Part shown: positions 1 through 6,950 of the stretch, piece after piece
How the letters are laid out: every line of letters begins with the position of its first letter
Position numbering within the stretch: position 1 is the first letter of the stretch
Notes under the pieces: model-generated
Database searches by the model: none
What the model was told of the DNA's origin: nothing
The model's input: only the letters and a program-made list of their open reading frames with translations
Translations under genes and position numbers: made by a program
Source of the DNA: Chloroflexota bacterium
Lineage (GTDB): Bacteria > Chloroflexota > Limnocylindria > Limnocylindrales > CSP1-4
Direction: 5' to 3'
Length of the DNA stretch: 8,258 bases
Assembly: GCA_021785115.1 (NCBI GenBank)
Contig: JAJYGO010000160.1
Coordinates: forward strand, 1-8,258

Positions 1-1069
1 AGATGAGCGGGAAGGCCACCATGCCGAGGCGGCCGATCGACTGCAGGTTCCCCGTCGCGAAGACGGAAATGAGGGTGAGGATCGGGATCGTCGCGTAGGC
101 GAGCGGGATCCGGTCGGGTCGCAGGTACACGAGCAGGAACACGTAGGCCAGGAGCGTCATGAGGAACGTGGCGAGCATCGGGTCCATCATCGCCGCGAGG
201 CTCTGCCCGCCGCCGGCGGCAGCGGCGCCGATCCCGGTCCGGCCCCATGCCGCCTGTGCCCCGCCGACCGCCGTCGCGCCGCCGGCGACTTGCGCCACGT
301 ACAGTTCGAACAGCGCGGCACCGAGCGGTACGAGGACAAGCCACGCCAAGCGGCGGCGATCGCGCAGGCGTTTCCACAGGATCAGCGGCAGCGGCACGAG
401 GAGAAGCACGCCGGGGAGCCGGGTGAGGCCGGCTAGGGAGGCGAGGACCGACGCCCAGCCCGCGTGTCCGCGCTCGGCCGCGAGGAGCGAGCCCAGGCTC
501 AGCACCAGGAAGAGGCTCTCTCCGTACGCCATCGAGAAGACCCAGCTGAACGGGAACAGGGCGAGCAGCACACACGACCAGAGGGCGCGCCGCTCGTCGA
601 GGACGAGGGCGGTGAGCCGGTAGAGCAGCCAGAGAGCGACCAGGAACAGGACGTTCGACAGCAGTACGGCGATCAGCCCATCAAGCGCCGGAGTCGCCAG
701 GGACAGCACCCGGACGAGCGCGGGGTACAGCGGGAAGAACGCGTAGTCGTGGTACTGGCCGGTGAGCGGCGCGGCGTGGTAGCCGTTGCGCGCGATCCCC
801 AAGTACCACCAGCCGTCCCAGCCAGTCAGGCTCGAGATGATGGGTCCCACAGACGCGCCGACCAAGGCGGGATTGCGTGAGACGAAGGACTCGGCGCTCA
901 GGGTGGCCGCCACAACCAGGAGGCGAGAGACAAGCCAGCTGACGCCAACGACGCCGACGTTCCTGTCGACAAGCGCCGAAGCGAGGCCGGCCCAGGCTTC
1001 GCGCAATCCTCGACGGTGCGAACTGCGCGACGGCACGTGCGGCTCTGTCGAGGGATCCAACGTCTGCAC
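1..1069 (-). CDS. PIG-V-like polytopic mannosyltransferase, partial (C-terminus beyond left edge)
   Basis: An open frame runs on the minus strand from about 1069 to the left edge without a stop, giving 356 residues of an unfinished protein. Numbering from GTG 1069, it has a first membrane segment ending SRLLVVAA (residues 48-55). The external loop carries WDGWWYLGIARNGY (84-97), then YAFFPLYPALVRVL (109-122), SNVLFLVAVWLLYRLT (138-153), SMAYGESLFLVL (179-190) and an LTRLPG motif. Near the edge comes QSIGRLGMVAFPLI. This order is that of the PIG-V/GT-C mannosyltransferase family, which moves mannose from polyprenyl- or dolichyl-phosphate-mannose onto external acceptors; the Asp after the first membrane helix is the usual catalytic candidate. 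The start is uncertain: GTG 1069, TTG 1087 and GTG 1036 are all possible and none has a clear ribosome site. It is transcribed divergently from the plus-strand GT87 gene. Family assignment is confident; acceptor and sugar are unknown. Confidence 0.88.
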   Translation of the reverse strand, partial: MQTLDPSTEPHVPSRSSHRRGLREAWAGLASALVDRNVGVVGVSWLVSRLLVVAATLSAESFVSRNPALVGASVGPIISSLTGWDGWWYLGIARNGYHAAPLTGQYHDYAFFPLYPALVRVLSLATPALDGLIAVLLSNVLFLVALWLLYRLTALVLDERRALWSCVLLALFPFSWVFSMAYGESLFLVLSLGSLLAAERGHAGWASVLASLAGLTRLPGVLLLVPLPLILWKRLRDRRRLAWLVLVPLGAALFELYVAQVAGGATAVGGAQAAWGRTGIGAAAAGGGQSLAAMMDPMLATFLMTLLAYVFLLVYLRPDRIPLAYATIPILTLISVFATGNLQSIGRLGMVAFPLI

Positions 1070-1086
1070 GATGGTGCATCGTAGCA
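1065..1086. other. Inverted repeat at the start of the PIG-V-like gene
   Basis: TGC-ACGATG and CATCGT-(A)-GCA are complementary around a 3-base GTG spacer, giving 9 paired positions with one bulged A. The repeat overlaps the presumed GTG start of the minus-strand gene. In RNA it could hide the start codon; in DNA it could be a protein site. If translation begins at GTG 1036 instead, it lies wholly in the leader. The structure is read directly from the sequence; any role is a guess. Confidence 0.3.
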
Positions 1087-1244
1087 ACGAGCCACCGTGC
1101 GGCGGATGACCCCAAACGTACTGGACGCCAACCCACGTCTCGCGTGTGTCGGCGCCCCAACCGCCCTGCGATACTGCGCCGGACCGCCCCTTGATGCCAC
1201 CACTCGGAATCGAGGGGCCGCAATGGGGATCGCGCACGCCATGC

Positions 1245-1265
1245 GATCGTGAACTTGTTCAGATC
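1245..1265. promoter_or_regulatory. Operator-like palindrome in the divergent intergenic region
   Basis: TGAAC-TT-GTTCA is a perfect 5+5 inverted repeat with a 2-base centre. It is flanked on both sides by GATC, offset by one base. It sits between two divergently transcribed glycosyltransferase genes, where a dimeric regulator could act on both. The two-base centre makes an RNA hairpin unlikely and a protein-binding site more likely. No convincing -35/-10 pair was found next to it, and chance occurrence cannot be excluded. Confidence 0.3.
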
Positions 1266-1334
1266 CGACCGGGTCTCGCGGCTACGGGGGGCCGCCGCCA
1301 CGTGCATCCCCGGCCCGTCGACCGGCTGCTGCTC

Positions 1335-2234
1335 ATGACGACCTTGGCCGCTACCGCGGCGCGGGCCGGCTCCTGGCTCGTAGACCGCCGTCGGGTGAGG
1401 CCGGCCCGGGCGGGGCTCGCAATCGTGGGCGCCGCGCTGCTGGTCCTGCTGGCCCTCTACGGCCCCGGAACCGATGCGACGTCGTACTGGTCGTTCGACC
1501 TCGCCCACCCATACACTGCCGCGACCCTCAGTCTCACGGGTACTGACGCGTTCCGCTACGCGCCTCCTCTTGCGTATGCCTTTCTGCCCTTCCACGTTCT
1601 GTCGTTCACCGCCTTCCGTGTTGTCTGGATGGCGATCGAGTTCGCGTGCCTGGCGGCGCTCGTCGGCTGGCGGTGGGCGCTGGCCCTTGTGGCGATGTAC
1701 CCCGTGACGCTGGAGCTGTCTTCGGGCAACATTCACCTGCTGATGGCGCTGGCCGTCGCTATCGGGTTCCGGTATCCGGCCGCGTGGTCATTCCTGATCC
1801 TCACCAAGGTCACGCCCGGCATCGGCCTGCTGTGGTTCGCGGTGCGCCGCCAGTGGCGAGACCTCGCCATCGCGCTCGGAGTGACGCTCATCATCGCCGC
1901 CGTGTCCTTCGCCCTTTCACCGCACCTGTGGCAGCAGTGGTGGGTGATGCTGGGCGCCGATCTGTCGCTGAACATGATTGGCGATCATCCGTACATCCCG
2001 ATCCCGCTCTGGCTGCGCCTGCCCGCCGCGGTGCTCGTCGTCGTCTGGGGCGCGCTGCACGACCGACCCTGGACGGTTGCCGTGGCGGTCACGCTCGCTC
2101 TGCCCACGATCTGGGTGCAGAGCCTCCCCGTCCTGCTGGGGGCGGTGCCGTCCCTGATCGGGAGGCCGGCGTTCAAGGCAAGACCCCACCACGCTGCGAG
2201 TTCGCCGACAGGAGATCGTTCGCTCGCGGTGTGA
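1335..2234 (+). CDS. GT87 (DUF2029/PimE-like) membrane glycosyltransferase
   Basis: From ATG 1335 this encodes 299 residues, mostly membrane helices. The first helix (about 28-42) follows a basic N-terminus, as expected for a cytoplasmic start. The first external loop holds D47 in DATSYW, the position of the catalytic Asp in PimE-type GT87 enzymes, followed by AFRYAPPLAYAFLP. Further on come LELSSGNIHLLMALAVAIGF, then LTKVTPGIGLLWF with RRQWR, all marks of this DUF2029 group. It probably transfers a sugar from a polyprenyl-phosphate donor to an envelope glycan outside the membrane. The frame stays open upstream to ATG 1146, and GTG 1302 has a G-rich stretch about 10 bases before it; the upstream 63 residues look non-coding (Pro, Arg and Cys mixed, no helix), so 1335 is preferred. 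It resembles the next gene but shares little synonymous-site identity with it. Donor and acceptor are not known. Confidence 0.88.
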   Translation: MTTLAATAARAGSWLVDRRRVRPARAGLAIVGAALLVLLALYGPGTDATSYWSFDLAHPYTAATLSLTGTDAFRYAPPLAYAFLPFHVLSFTAFRVVWMAIEFACLAALVGWRWALALVAMYPVTLELSSGNIHLLMALAVAIGFRYPAAWSFLILTKVTPGIGLLWFAVRRQWRDLAIALGVTLIIAAVSFALSPHLWQQWWVMLGADLSLNMIGDHPYIPIPLWLRLPAAVLVVVWGALHDRPWTVAVAVTLALPTIWVQSLPVLLGAVPSLIGRPAFKARPHHAASSPTGDRSLAV

Positions 2235-2239
2235 TCGAG

Positions 2240-2273
2240 GGCGGTACTCGGACCCCTACCCGAGCGTACCGCC
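2240..2273. other. Strong hairpin just after the first GT87 gene
   Basis: GGCGGTAC-TCGG (2240-2251) pairs with CCGA-GC-GTACCGCC (2260-2273). This gives twelve base pairs with a two-base bulge and an 8-base loop, ACCCCTAC. It begins 6 bases after the TGA at 2234. There is no T-run after it on either strand, so it is not a classic intrinsic terminator. It could stabilise the 3' end of the upstream message or pause transcription. It is the strongest dyad I noticed in the window. Confidence 0.5.
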
Positions 2274-2299
2274 GACACCTGGGAAGCCGCCGGTATGAT
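2272..2299 (+). promoter_or_regulatory. Candidate sigma-70-type promoter before the second GT87 gene
   Basis: CCGACA (2272-2277, 4 of 6 matches to TTGACA) lies 16 bases before TATGAT (2294-2299, 5 of 6 matches to TATAAT). TATGAT stands out in this GC-rich sequence and lies in the longest intergenic gap within the plus-strand gene run, about 145 bases before the likely start of the next gene. It coincides with the loop of the second hairpin, so transcript start and hairpin would have to be separated by experiment. Confidence 0.35.
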
Positions 2300-2307
2300 G
2301 CCGGCGG
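2287..2307. other. Second hairpin before the second GT87 gene
   Basis: CCGCCGG (2287-2293) and CCGGCGG (2301-2307) form a perfect 7-base-pair stem around a 7-base loop, TATGATG. It follows the larger hairpin by 13 bases. The rest of the gap to 2443 shows nothing coding on either strand that I can support. The purpose is unknown. A leader structure or a protein-bound promoter dyad are both possible. Confidence 0.4.
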
Positions 2308-2443
2308 ACTCTCCGTCCCGGCCTTGGTCCGAATCTTGAATCGGTAAGGCAGGTCATGACCAACTGGCAGGCAGGCGCGACGTGCCGGCGAACCTTGCAG
2401 GCCGATGTGCTTCTGCGGGTCTCCGGCTCGTGACGCAGCCGTG

Positions 2444-3283
2444 ATGCTGCGACTACCTGCCCGGCTCTCTGGCCAGCGACAGCGGGCGGTGCGCGACGGG
2501 CTCTCTGTTGCGGGAGTCGCGTACGCGGCATTCTTCGTCGCGGCTGAACTGACGCGTGGCGCCAACCCGCCCGGACTCGACGCCAGGGCCTACTGGGCGG
2601 TGGGCGATGGCGCACCGTACGCGGCTTCGCTCGCGGTCGGCCAGCCGGGGGCGTTCCTCTACGCCCCGCCCATGGCATTGGCCTTTGCGCCCGCATCCCT
2701 CTTGCCATGGCCGGTCTTCCTCAGCCTCTGGTTCGCGCTGCTTCTCGGCGCGCTGGTGTGGATGGCGCGTGGCTGGAGCCTGGCCATCCTTGCGTTCATC
2801 CCGGTGCTGTTCGAGCTGTACTACGGCAACGTGAACCTGCTCATCGCGGCGGCGATCGTACTGGGCTTTCGCTACCCGGGGGCATGGGCTTTCGTCCTGT
2901 TCACGAAGGTCACGCCGGGCGTCGGGCTGCTCTGGTTTGTCTTCAGGCGAGAGTGGCGGCAGCTGGCAGGCGTCGCCGCGGTCACGTTCGCCGTTGGCGT
3001 GGTCAGCTTCGTGCTGGCACCAGGCCTGTGGAGTCAGTGGGCCGAATCTCTGAGGCGGGACCTCGTGAGTCCGGCGAGCCCTGGCATCGCCGTGCCCCTG
3101 TGGGCGCGCACCGCCGTGAGTGTGGTCGTCGTGTGGTTCGGGGCCAGGACGGATCGGCCCTGGACAGTTCCCGTGGCGGCGATGCTCGCGCTCCCGGTCT
3201 TGTGGGTGGCAGGGTTCTCGGTGGCGGTCGGCGCCGTGCCGTTGCTGAGGCATACCGCGACGTCGCCGGAGCCGCAAGGTTGA
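2444..3283 (+). CDS. GT87 (DUF2029/PimE-like) membrane glycosyltransferase, second copy
   Basis: This 279-residue polytopic protein is a clear paralogue of the preceding GT87 gene. D46 in LDARAYW is the candidate catalytic Asp in the first external loop. It is followed by AFLYAPPMALAFAP, FELYYGNVNLLIAAAIVLGF, FTKVTPGVGLLWF with RREWR, and APGLWSQW. Role inferred: transfer of a polyprenyl-phosphate-linked sugar to an external acceptor. ATG 2405 would add 13 residues including two Cys (MCFCGSPARDAAV), which do not resemble the family; neither start has a strong ribosome site, so 2444 is a choice, not a certainty. Its TGA (3281-3283) overlaps the TTG start of the next gene, so the two are probably translated together. 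A candidate promoter and two hairpins lie upstream. Confidence 0.88.
   Translation: MLRLPARLSGQRQRAVRDGLSVAGVAYAAFFVAAELTRGANPPGLDARAYWAVGDGAPYAASLAVGQPGAFLYAPPMALAFAPASLLPWPVFLSLWFALLLGALVWMARGWSLAILAFIPVLFELYYGNVNLLIAAAIVLGFRYPGAWAFVLFTKVTPGVGLLWFVFRREWRQLAGVAAVTFAVGVVSFVLAPGLWSQWAESLRRDLVSPASPGIAVPLWARTAVSVVVVWFGARTDRPWTVPVAAMLALPVLWVAGFSVAVGAVPLLRHTATSPEPQG
3268..3271 (+). promoter_or_regulatory. Ribosome binding site (GGAG) that fixes the TTG start at 3280
   Basis: GGAG is followed by 8 bases and then TTG at 3280-3282. The TTG overlaps the TGA stop of the upstream gene as TTGA. Good spacing plus the stop/start overlap argue for this start over longer in-frame options and suggest translational coupling. 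Confidence 0.65.
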
Positions 3284-4392
3284 AGGCACTTGGCCGGACG
3301 TCGGCTGCTGGAGCCGTCATCGCCAGCCTCGAGGCGCCGCTGCTGATCGCCGTTGGATCGCGCGTGTATTCCGCGGCGTTGATCCTCATGGCACGTCAGC
3401 TGGCACATCCGGCGGCCACGTGGCCGTTGCACACGGCCGACACGAGTCCGCTCGTCGCCTGGGATGGACAGTGGTATCTCGGCATCGCCGCTACCGGGTA
3501 TCACGCGCAGCCGATCTGCGTGGATCACTGCCTTCATGACTTCGCCTTCCTCCCCGGCTGGCCCTTGCTGCTGCGCCTCGTCAGCCTCGGCGGTGCGGTC
3601 GATGCTGGCCTCGCGGGCGCAGTCCTGGCGAACCTGCTCTTCATCGCGGCCGCCGTGCTTCTTTTTGTGGCCGCTCGGCCCGTCTTCGGCGTGGACGCCG
3701 CCACCCGCGGCCTGCTGCTGTTCTCCTTCGGGCCGGCTGCATACGTCGGCTCGCTCTCGTACAGCGAGTCCCTGTTCCTCCTGCTCGTCGCGATCTTCTT
3801 CGTCGCGCGCCGTCCGGGCATCGCCCCGGGCCTGGCGGCCTTCGGCGCACAGCTCGTCCGGGTTACCGGCGTGACGCTGGCAGGCGTCGCCGTTGCGGAG
3901 GCATGGGTCGCTCGAGGCCGCCAACGAAGGGCCTGGATGCTGCTCACCGTGGCACCCTTCGTGGCCCTCGGACTGTGGTGTCTGTACGTCGCGGCGCTGA
4001 CCGGCAATCCGTTCGGCATGATGGAAGGCACGCCGGATTGGTATCGCTACGTTGCCGGCGGGCCGGGTGTCGCATCCCTGCCCACGGCGCTGGCCCAGGT
4101 ACCCATCCTGGCCTGGCTCACGGTGCTCATCCTCTTGGTTTACGTCGGCGCAGCCGTGGCTGTCGCGCCGCTGAGTGTCCCGCTGGGTGCTTTCGTCGTG
4201 CTGACGCTGGCGACAGCGTTGCTGGGCGACTGGCATTCGATGGCGCGGTACCTGTTGCCGGCGTTTCCGGTACCGATGGTCGTCGCCCGCTACACCGGCC
4301 GACGCGGAACGCCGCTGGTGTGGGCCCTGGGTGCGGTCATGCAGGCCGTGTTCGTCGCCGGGGTCATCGGGGCAGCGGTCGTGGCGCCGTGA
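3280..4392 (+). CDS. PIG-V-like polytopic mannosyltransferase
   Basis: From TTG 3280 this is 370 residues with many membrane helices. WDGQWYLGIAATGY (61-74) is the family hallmark after the first helix, with D62 the likely catalytic residue. Then come FAFLPGWPLLLRL (88-100), VLANLLFIAAAVLLFVA (115-131), SLSYSESLFLLL (158-169) and SMARYLLPAFPV (320-331). This matches the order in the partial minus-strand gene at the left edge, so the window holds two members. The family transfers mannose, or a similar sugar, from a polyprenyl-phosphate donor. Differences from the first copy include a C-x3-C pair in the first loop (C80, C84) and RVTG where the other has LTRLPG. The frame is open back to 2707, but that stretch overlaps the previous gene and reads as an Arg/Gly-rich shadow. 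Start chosen from GGAG and the TTGA overlap. Confidence 0.88.
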   Translation: MKALGRTSAAGAVIASLEAPLLIAVGSRVYSAALILMARQLAHPAATWPLHTADTSPLVAWDGQWYLGIAATGYHAQPICVDHCLHDFAFLPGWPLLLRLVSLGGAVDAGLAGAVLANLLFIAAAVLLFVAARPVFGVDAATRGLLLFSFGPAAYVGSLSYSESLFLLLVAIFFVARRPGIAPGLAAFGAQLVRVTGVTLAGVAVAEAWVARGRQRRAWMLLTVAPFVALGLWCLYVAALTGNPFGMMEGTPDWYRYVAGGPGVASLPTALAQVPILAWLTVLILLVYVGAAVAVAPLSVPLGAFVVLTLATALLGDWHSMARYLLPAFPVPMVVARYTGRRGTPLVWALGAVMQAVFVAGVIGAAVVAP

Positions 4393-4538
4393 TGCCCGCT
4401 CGGCTTGTCGGCAGATGGTCGTGAGCATGCGCCGCCGAGGCCACAGATCGTGATGATGGTCCTTGAGGTGGACTGGTACCGTCGTCCGCCCGGCGACCCC
4501 GGCGAATGGCGAACGTGGAACGCGCCGATGGATGAACG

Positions 4539-5675
4539 ATGATGAGAGGCCAACCATCCGCGCGATCTGTCGGATCTGCCGGCGCCAGTCTGCGACGTCG
4601 GCCCCTCGACACGTACTGGCTGTCCGTGCGTGCGGGCGCTGTGCTCGCTGCGTTTGGCCTGCTCGTCGCTATCGCCGCTGACGCTGAGACGCTGCTGACG
4701 CCGTACGCGCGCGACTTCGCCGCGTACTACGCGGCAGCTGTCCGTCTCACCCACGGCGCCGCGCTCTTCATCCCCTCGGTGGCCTCTGGCCCGCCCGACA
4801 GTCAGAGTGTGCTCGCATGGCGGTACGCGCCGTACCTCGCACTCCTCTTCGTCCCATTCACCGCATTGCCGTTCAGCCTCGCCGCCGCAGTGTGGGCAAC
4901 GATGCATGTGATCGTTGGCGTATGGGTCGTCAGGGTTCTCCCCGTGCCGCGCGGCCTGAAGCTGGCTCTTCTGATATGGACGCCCTTCGTCACCGACGTA
5001 TGGGTCGGCAACATCTCCACTTTCATGGTCGGCGCGTTTCTGGTCGGGTGGCGATGGCTGCCGGCCACCGGTCTCGTGGGCGCCATCAAACCCTATGCGG
5101 CCCTCACCCTGCTCGAGCTCGCCGCCTCCCGGGCGTGGCGAGCGCTCGGGATATCGGTCGCCATATGGCTCGGGGTCGTAGCCCTTTCTCTACCCATCGT
5201 CGGCGTGCAGTCCTACCTGGACTTCTTCCGGAGCATCGTCCCCACCGCGTCGGCCTCGTATGCAGACATCGGCGGGGGCGGTCTGCTTGAGGTTGCGCAC
5301 CAGATTGGCATGCCGATGGCCGCAGCAGGAGTAGCGTTCGTGGTCGCCGGGATCCTCACGCTGGCCGCGCTTCGGCAAGCCGGCCCTCTCAGGTCGGCCC
5401 TGATTCTGCTCGTGTCGGCCGCATGGAGCCCCATCGTCCACATCCATGGCTGGCTGCTGGCGATGCCAGCGATGGCAATGATGGGCAACGGCATGTTCTG
5501 GCTTCTATACGTGGCTTATGCGGCCGACTACCGCTCCCTCTGGTGGCTCGTGACGACAGTCGTGGTCGCGTGGGTGGAATGGGGCAGAATGCGGCGTGCG
5601 CGCGACGCAGCCGTATCGTCACAGGTCATGCTGATCGATGCCGGGGACGCGGCGGTGGAGACTGCCGAACCGTGA
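4539..5675 (+). CDS. Divergent GT87-like membrane glycosyltransferase
   Basis: The protein has 378 residues and is mostly membrane helices. D59 in ARDFAAYYAA follows the first helix and matches the D-x-x-A-Y motif of the other GT87 copies. AWRYAPYLALLFVPF (93-107) and VWVGNISTFMVGAFLVGWRW (154-173) match the YAPP and GN motifs. The TKVTPG-GLLWF block is replaced by GAIKPYAALTLLEL (181-194), where KPY sits at the equivalent place, as in GT87 members from other lineages. A late HIHGWLLAMPA (301-311) and an acidic C-terminal tail are its own. It therefore looks like a GT87 enzyme with a different acceptor or donor. Two ATGs (4539, 4542) are adjacent, with GGATGA a few bases upstream as a weak ribosome site. 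The 146 bases before it show no recognised feature. The next gene starts 4 bases after its stop. Confidence 0.82.
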   Translation: MMRGQPSARSVGSAGASLRRRPLDTYWLSVRAGAVLAAFGLLVAIAADAETLLTPYARDFAAYYAAAVRLTHGAALFIPSVASGPPDSQSVLAWRYAPYLALLFVPFTALPFSLAAAVWATMHVIVGVWVVRVLPVPRGLKLALLIWTPFVTDVWVGNISTFMVGAFLVGWRWLPATGLVGAIKPYAALTLLELAASRAWRALGISVAIWLGVVALSLPIVGVQSYLDFFRSIVPTASASYADIGGGGLLEVAHQIGMPMAAAGVAFVVAGILTLAALRQAGPLRSALILLVSAAWSPIVHIHGWLLAMPAMAMMGNGMFWLLYVAYAADYRSLWWLVTTVVVAWVEWGRMRRARDAAVSSQVMLIDAGDAAVETAEP

Positions 5676-5679
5676 CGGC

Positions 5680-6924
5680 ATGACTTCGACCGCGAAGCTC
5701 ACGCGACGGTGGACGGTCGACGGCGCCTCGCAGGCGCGGCTGCTCGCGGGCTACGTGGCCGCAGTGATGTTCATCCTGGACGCCACCCTCGGGGGCCTCC
5801 TGAATGTCGGTCGGTACGACTTCTTCTACCTCGCCGACTCGATCCTCCACGGCCACCTGTGGCTGGACGTGATCCCGGCGCCCGGCACATATGACTGGGT
5901 CATGTACGGTGGACATGTATACGTCCCGTTCCAGCCGTTTCCCGTGGTTCTCACGCTGCCACTCGTGGCTGCGTTCGGCATGCCCTCGGCCGCCGCACTG
6001 GAGCCCGTCCTCAATGCGGCCCTCGCCGCGTCCTGCGCCCTCGCGGGATGGGCTCTCCTTGGGCGCCTTGGCGTCGCCAACATCCGCGATCGCTTCGCAC
6101 TAGTCGTCCTCCTGATGTTCGGCACGGTGATGTGGAACGTCACCGTTCGGGGAGGGGTGTGGCACACCAGCGAGGTGCTTGGGGCGCTCATCATGTTGCT
6201 GGCGCTCTGCGAGGGGGCGACCGCCAGCCCGAGGCCGTGGCTGCTCGGGTTGCTTGTCGGCGCTGCGGCGCTCTCCCGGGCCCCGATGCTCTTCGCCGCA
6301 CCGTACTTCATCTGGCTCCTGTGGCGCACGGGCCCGGAGTCGGCGGCGGGGCAGACCACGCGAGATCGGGTCACACGCGTCGTCGGATTCCTGTTACCGG
6401 TCGCGTTGTTCGGTGCAATCGACCTCGTCTACAACTGGGCGCGGTTCGGTTCGGTGTTCGAGTCCGGTTACGCGCTTGCGTCGCTGCCGCCGGAGCTCGA
6501 GCGCTTGCGGGAGATGGGTCTGTTCTCGCTCGTCCATCTGCCGATGAACCTGCAATACCTGTTCCTGAACGGACCGGGCACATGGGTGGGGCTGCCACTC
6601 CTGTTCAGGCCGGACCCATACGGAATGTCGGTTCTCATCACCAGCCCTGCGCTGCTCGTCGGGCTGTGGGCGATCAGGACTTCGACCGCCGCGCGTGGCC
6701 TGGCCGCCGCGGGCCTGGCAGTCCTCCTCCCGACATTGCTGTACTACGGCGGAGGATGGATCCAGCTGGGTTACCGCTACCTGCTCGACTCGATTCCCTT
6801 CTGGTTCGCTCTGTGCGGTCTGGTCGCTGCCCGGCGGGGCGTCGGGAGAGTGTGGATGTTGGTGATCGGCTGGAGCGTGATGGTGAACCTGTGGTTGGTG
6901 GTGTGGGCGGCCAGCTTCCGCTGA
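5680..6924 (+). CDS. Polytopic membrane protein, GT39-like (GT-C) candidate glycosyltransferase
   Basis: The protein has 414 residues with about ten or more predicted membrane helices. After the first helix comes RYDFFYLADSILHGHLWLD (45-63), then YDWVMYGGHVYVPFQPFP (71-88). Later motifs are RGGVWHTSEVLGAL (157-170), ALSRAPMLFAAPYF (197-210), YNWARFGSVFESGYALA (251-267), LLFRPDPYGMSVLITSPALL (307-326) and GYRYLLDSIPFWFAL (364-378). I recognise this as a widespread uncharacterised family of GT39/ArnT-like architecture. The link to glycosyl transfer is inferred from fold type and neighbours, not from a proven motif. ATG 5680 lies 4 bases after the upstream TGA, so coupling is likely. ATG 5638 would overlap the previous gene by 38 bases and add 14 polar residues; it is less likely. 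The gene is followed by decayed genes. Confidence 0.75.
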   Translation: MTSTAKLTRRWTVDGASQARLLAGYVAAVMFILDATLGGLLNVGRYDFFYLADSILHGHLWLDVIPAPGTYDWVMYGGHVYVPFQPFPVVLTLPLVAAFGMPSAAALEPVLNAALAASCALAGWALLGRLGVANIRDRFALVVLLMFGTVMWNVTVRGGVWHTSEVLGALIMLLALCEGATASPRPWLLGLLVGAAALSRAPMLFAAPYFIWLLWRTGPESAAGQTTRDRVTRVVGFLLPVALFGAIDLVYNWARFGSVFESGYALASLPPELERLREMGLFSLVHLPMNLQYLFLNGPGTWVGLPLLFRPDPYGMSVLITSPALLVGLWAIRTSTAARGLAAAGLAVLLPTLLYYGGGWIQLGYRYLLDSIPFWFALCGLVAARRGVGRVWMLVIGWSVMVNLWLVVWAASFR

Positions 6925-6950
6925 CTTCTCCGCAAGACAGCATTGCACGA

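Noticed and set aside
681..1736. A 351-residue minus-strand open frame across the divergent region.
   Set aside because: It is antisense to the first GT87 gene and in another frame of the PIG-V-like gene. Its low-complexity, polar, Arg-rich product has no family features.
2240..2273. Calling the strong hairpin an intrinsic terminator.
   Set aside because: Neither strand has a T-run after the stem, so it is listed only as a hairpin of unknown role.
2235..2345. A possible decayed tRNA, because part of the interval resembles the reverse complement of a T-arm and there is a 7-base loop.
   Set aside because: No acceptor stem, D-arm or correct T-stem can be formed on either strand. The two hairpins do not fit a cloverleaf.
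2707..3279. A 5' extension of the PIG-V-like frame, giving a 561-residue protein overlapping the second GT87 gene.
   Set aside because: The extension is Arg/Gly-rich and lies fully inside another well-supported gene. GGAG plus the TTG at 3280 gives a better start.
4393..4538. A possible small gene or promoter in the gap before the divergent GT87-like gene.
   Set aside because: Only short frames without motifs and a weak GGAC/GTCC dyad around GGTACC are visible. No convincing -35/-10 pair was found.
3034..4557. A 507-residue open frame on the minus strand, antisense to the PIG-V-like gene.
   Set aside because: It is rich in Arg, Gln, Glu, Gly and His with no helix pattern or motif. It is the usual shadow of a GC-rich gene, and the plus strand there encodes a clear membrane enzyme.
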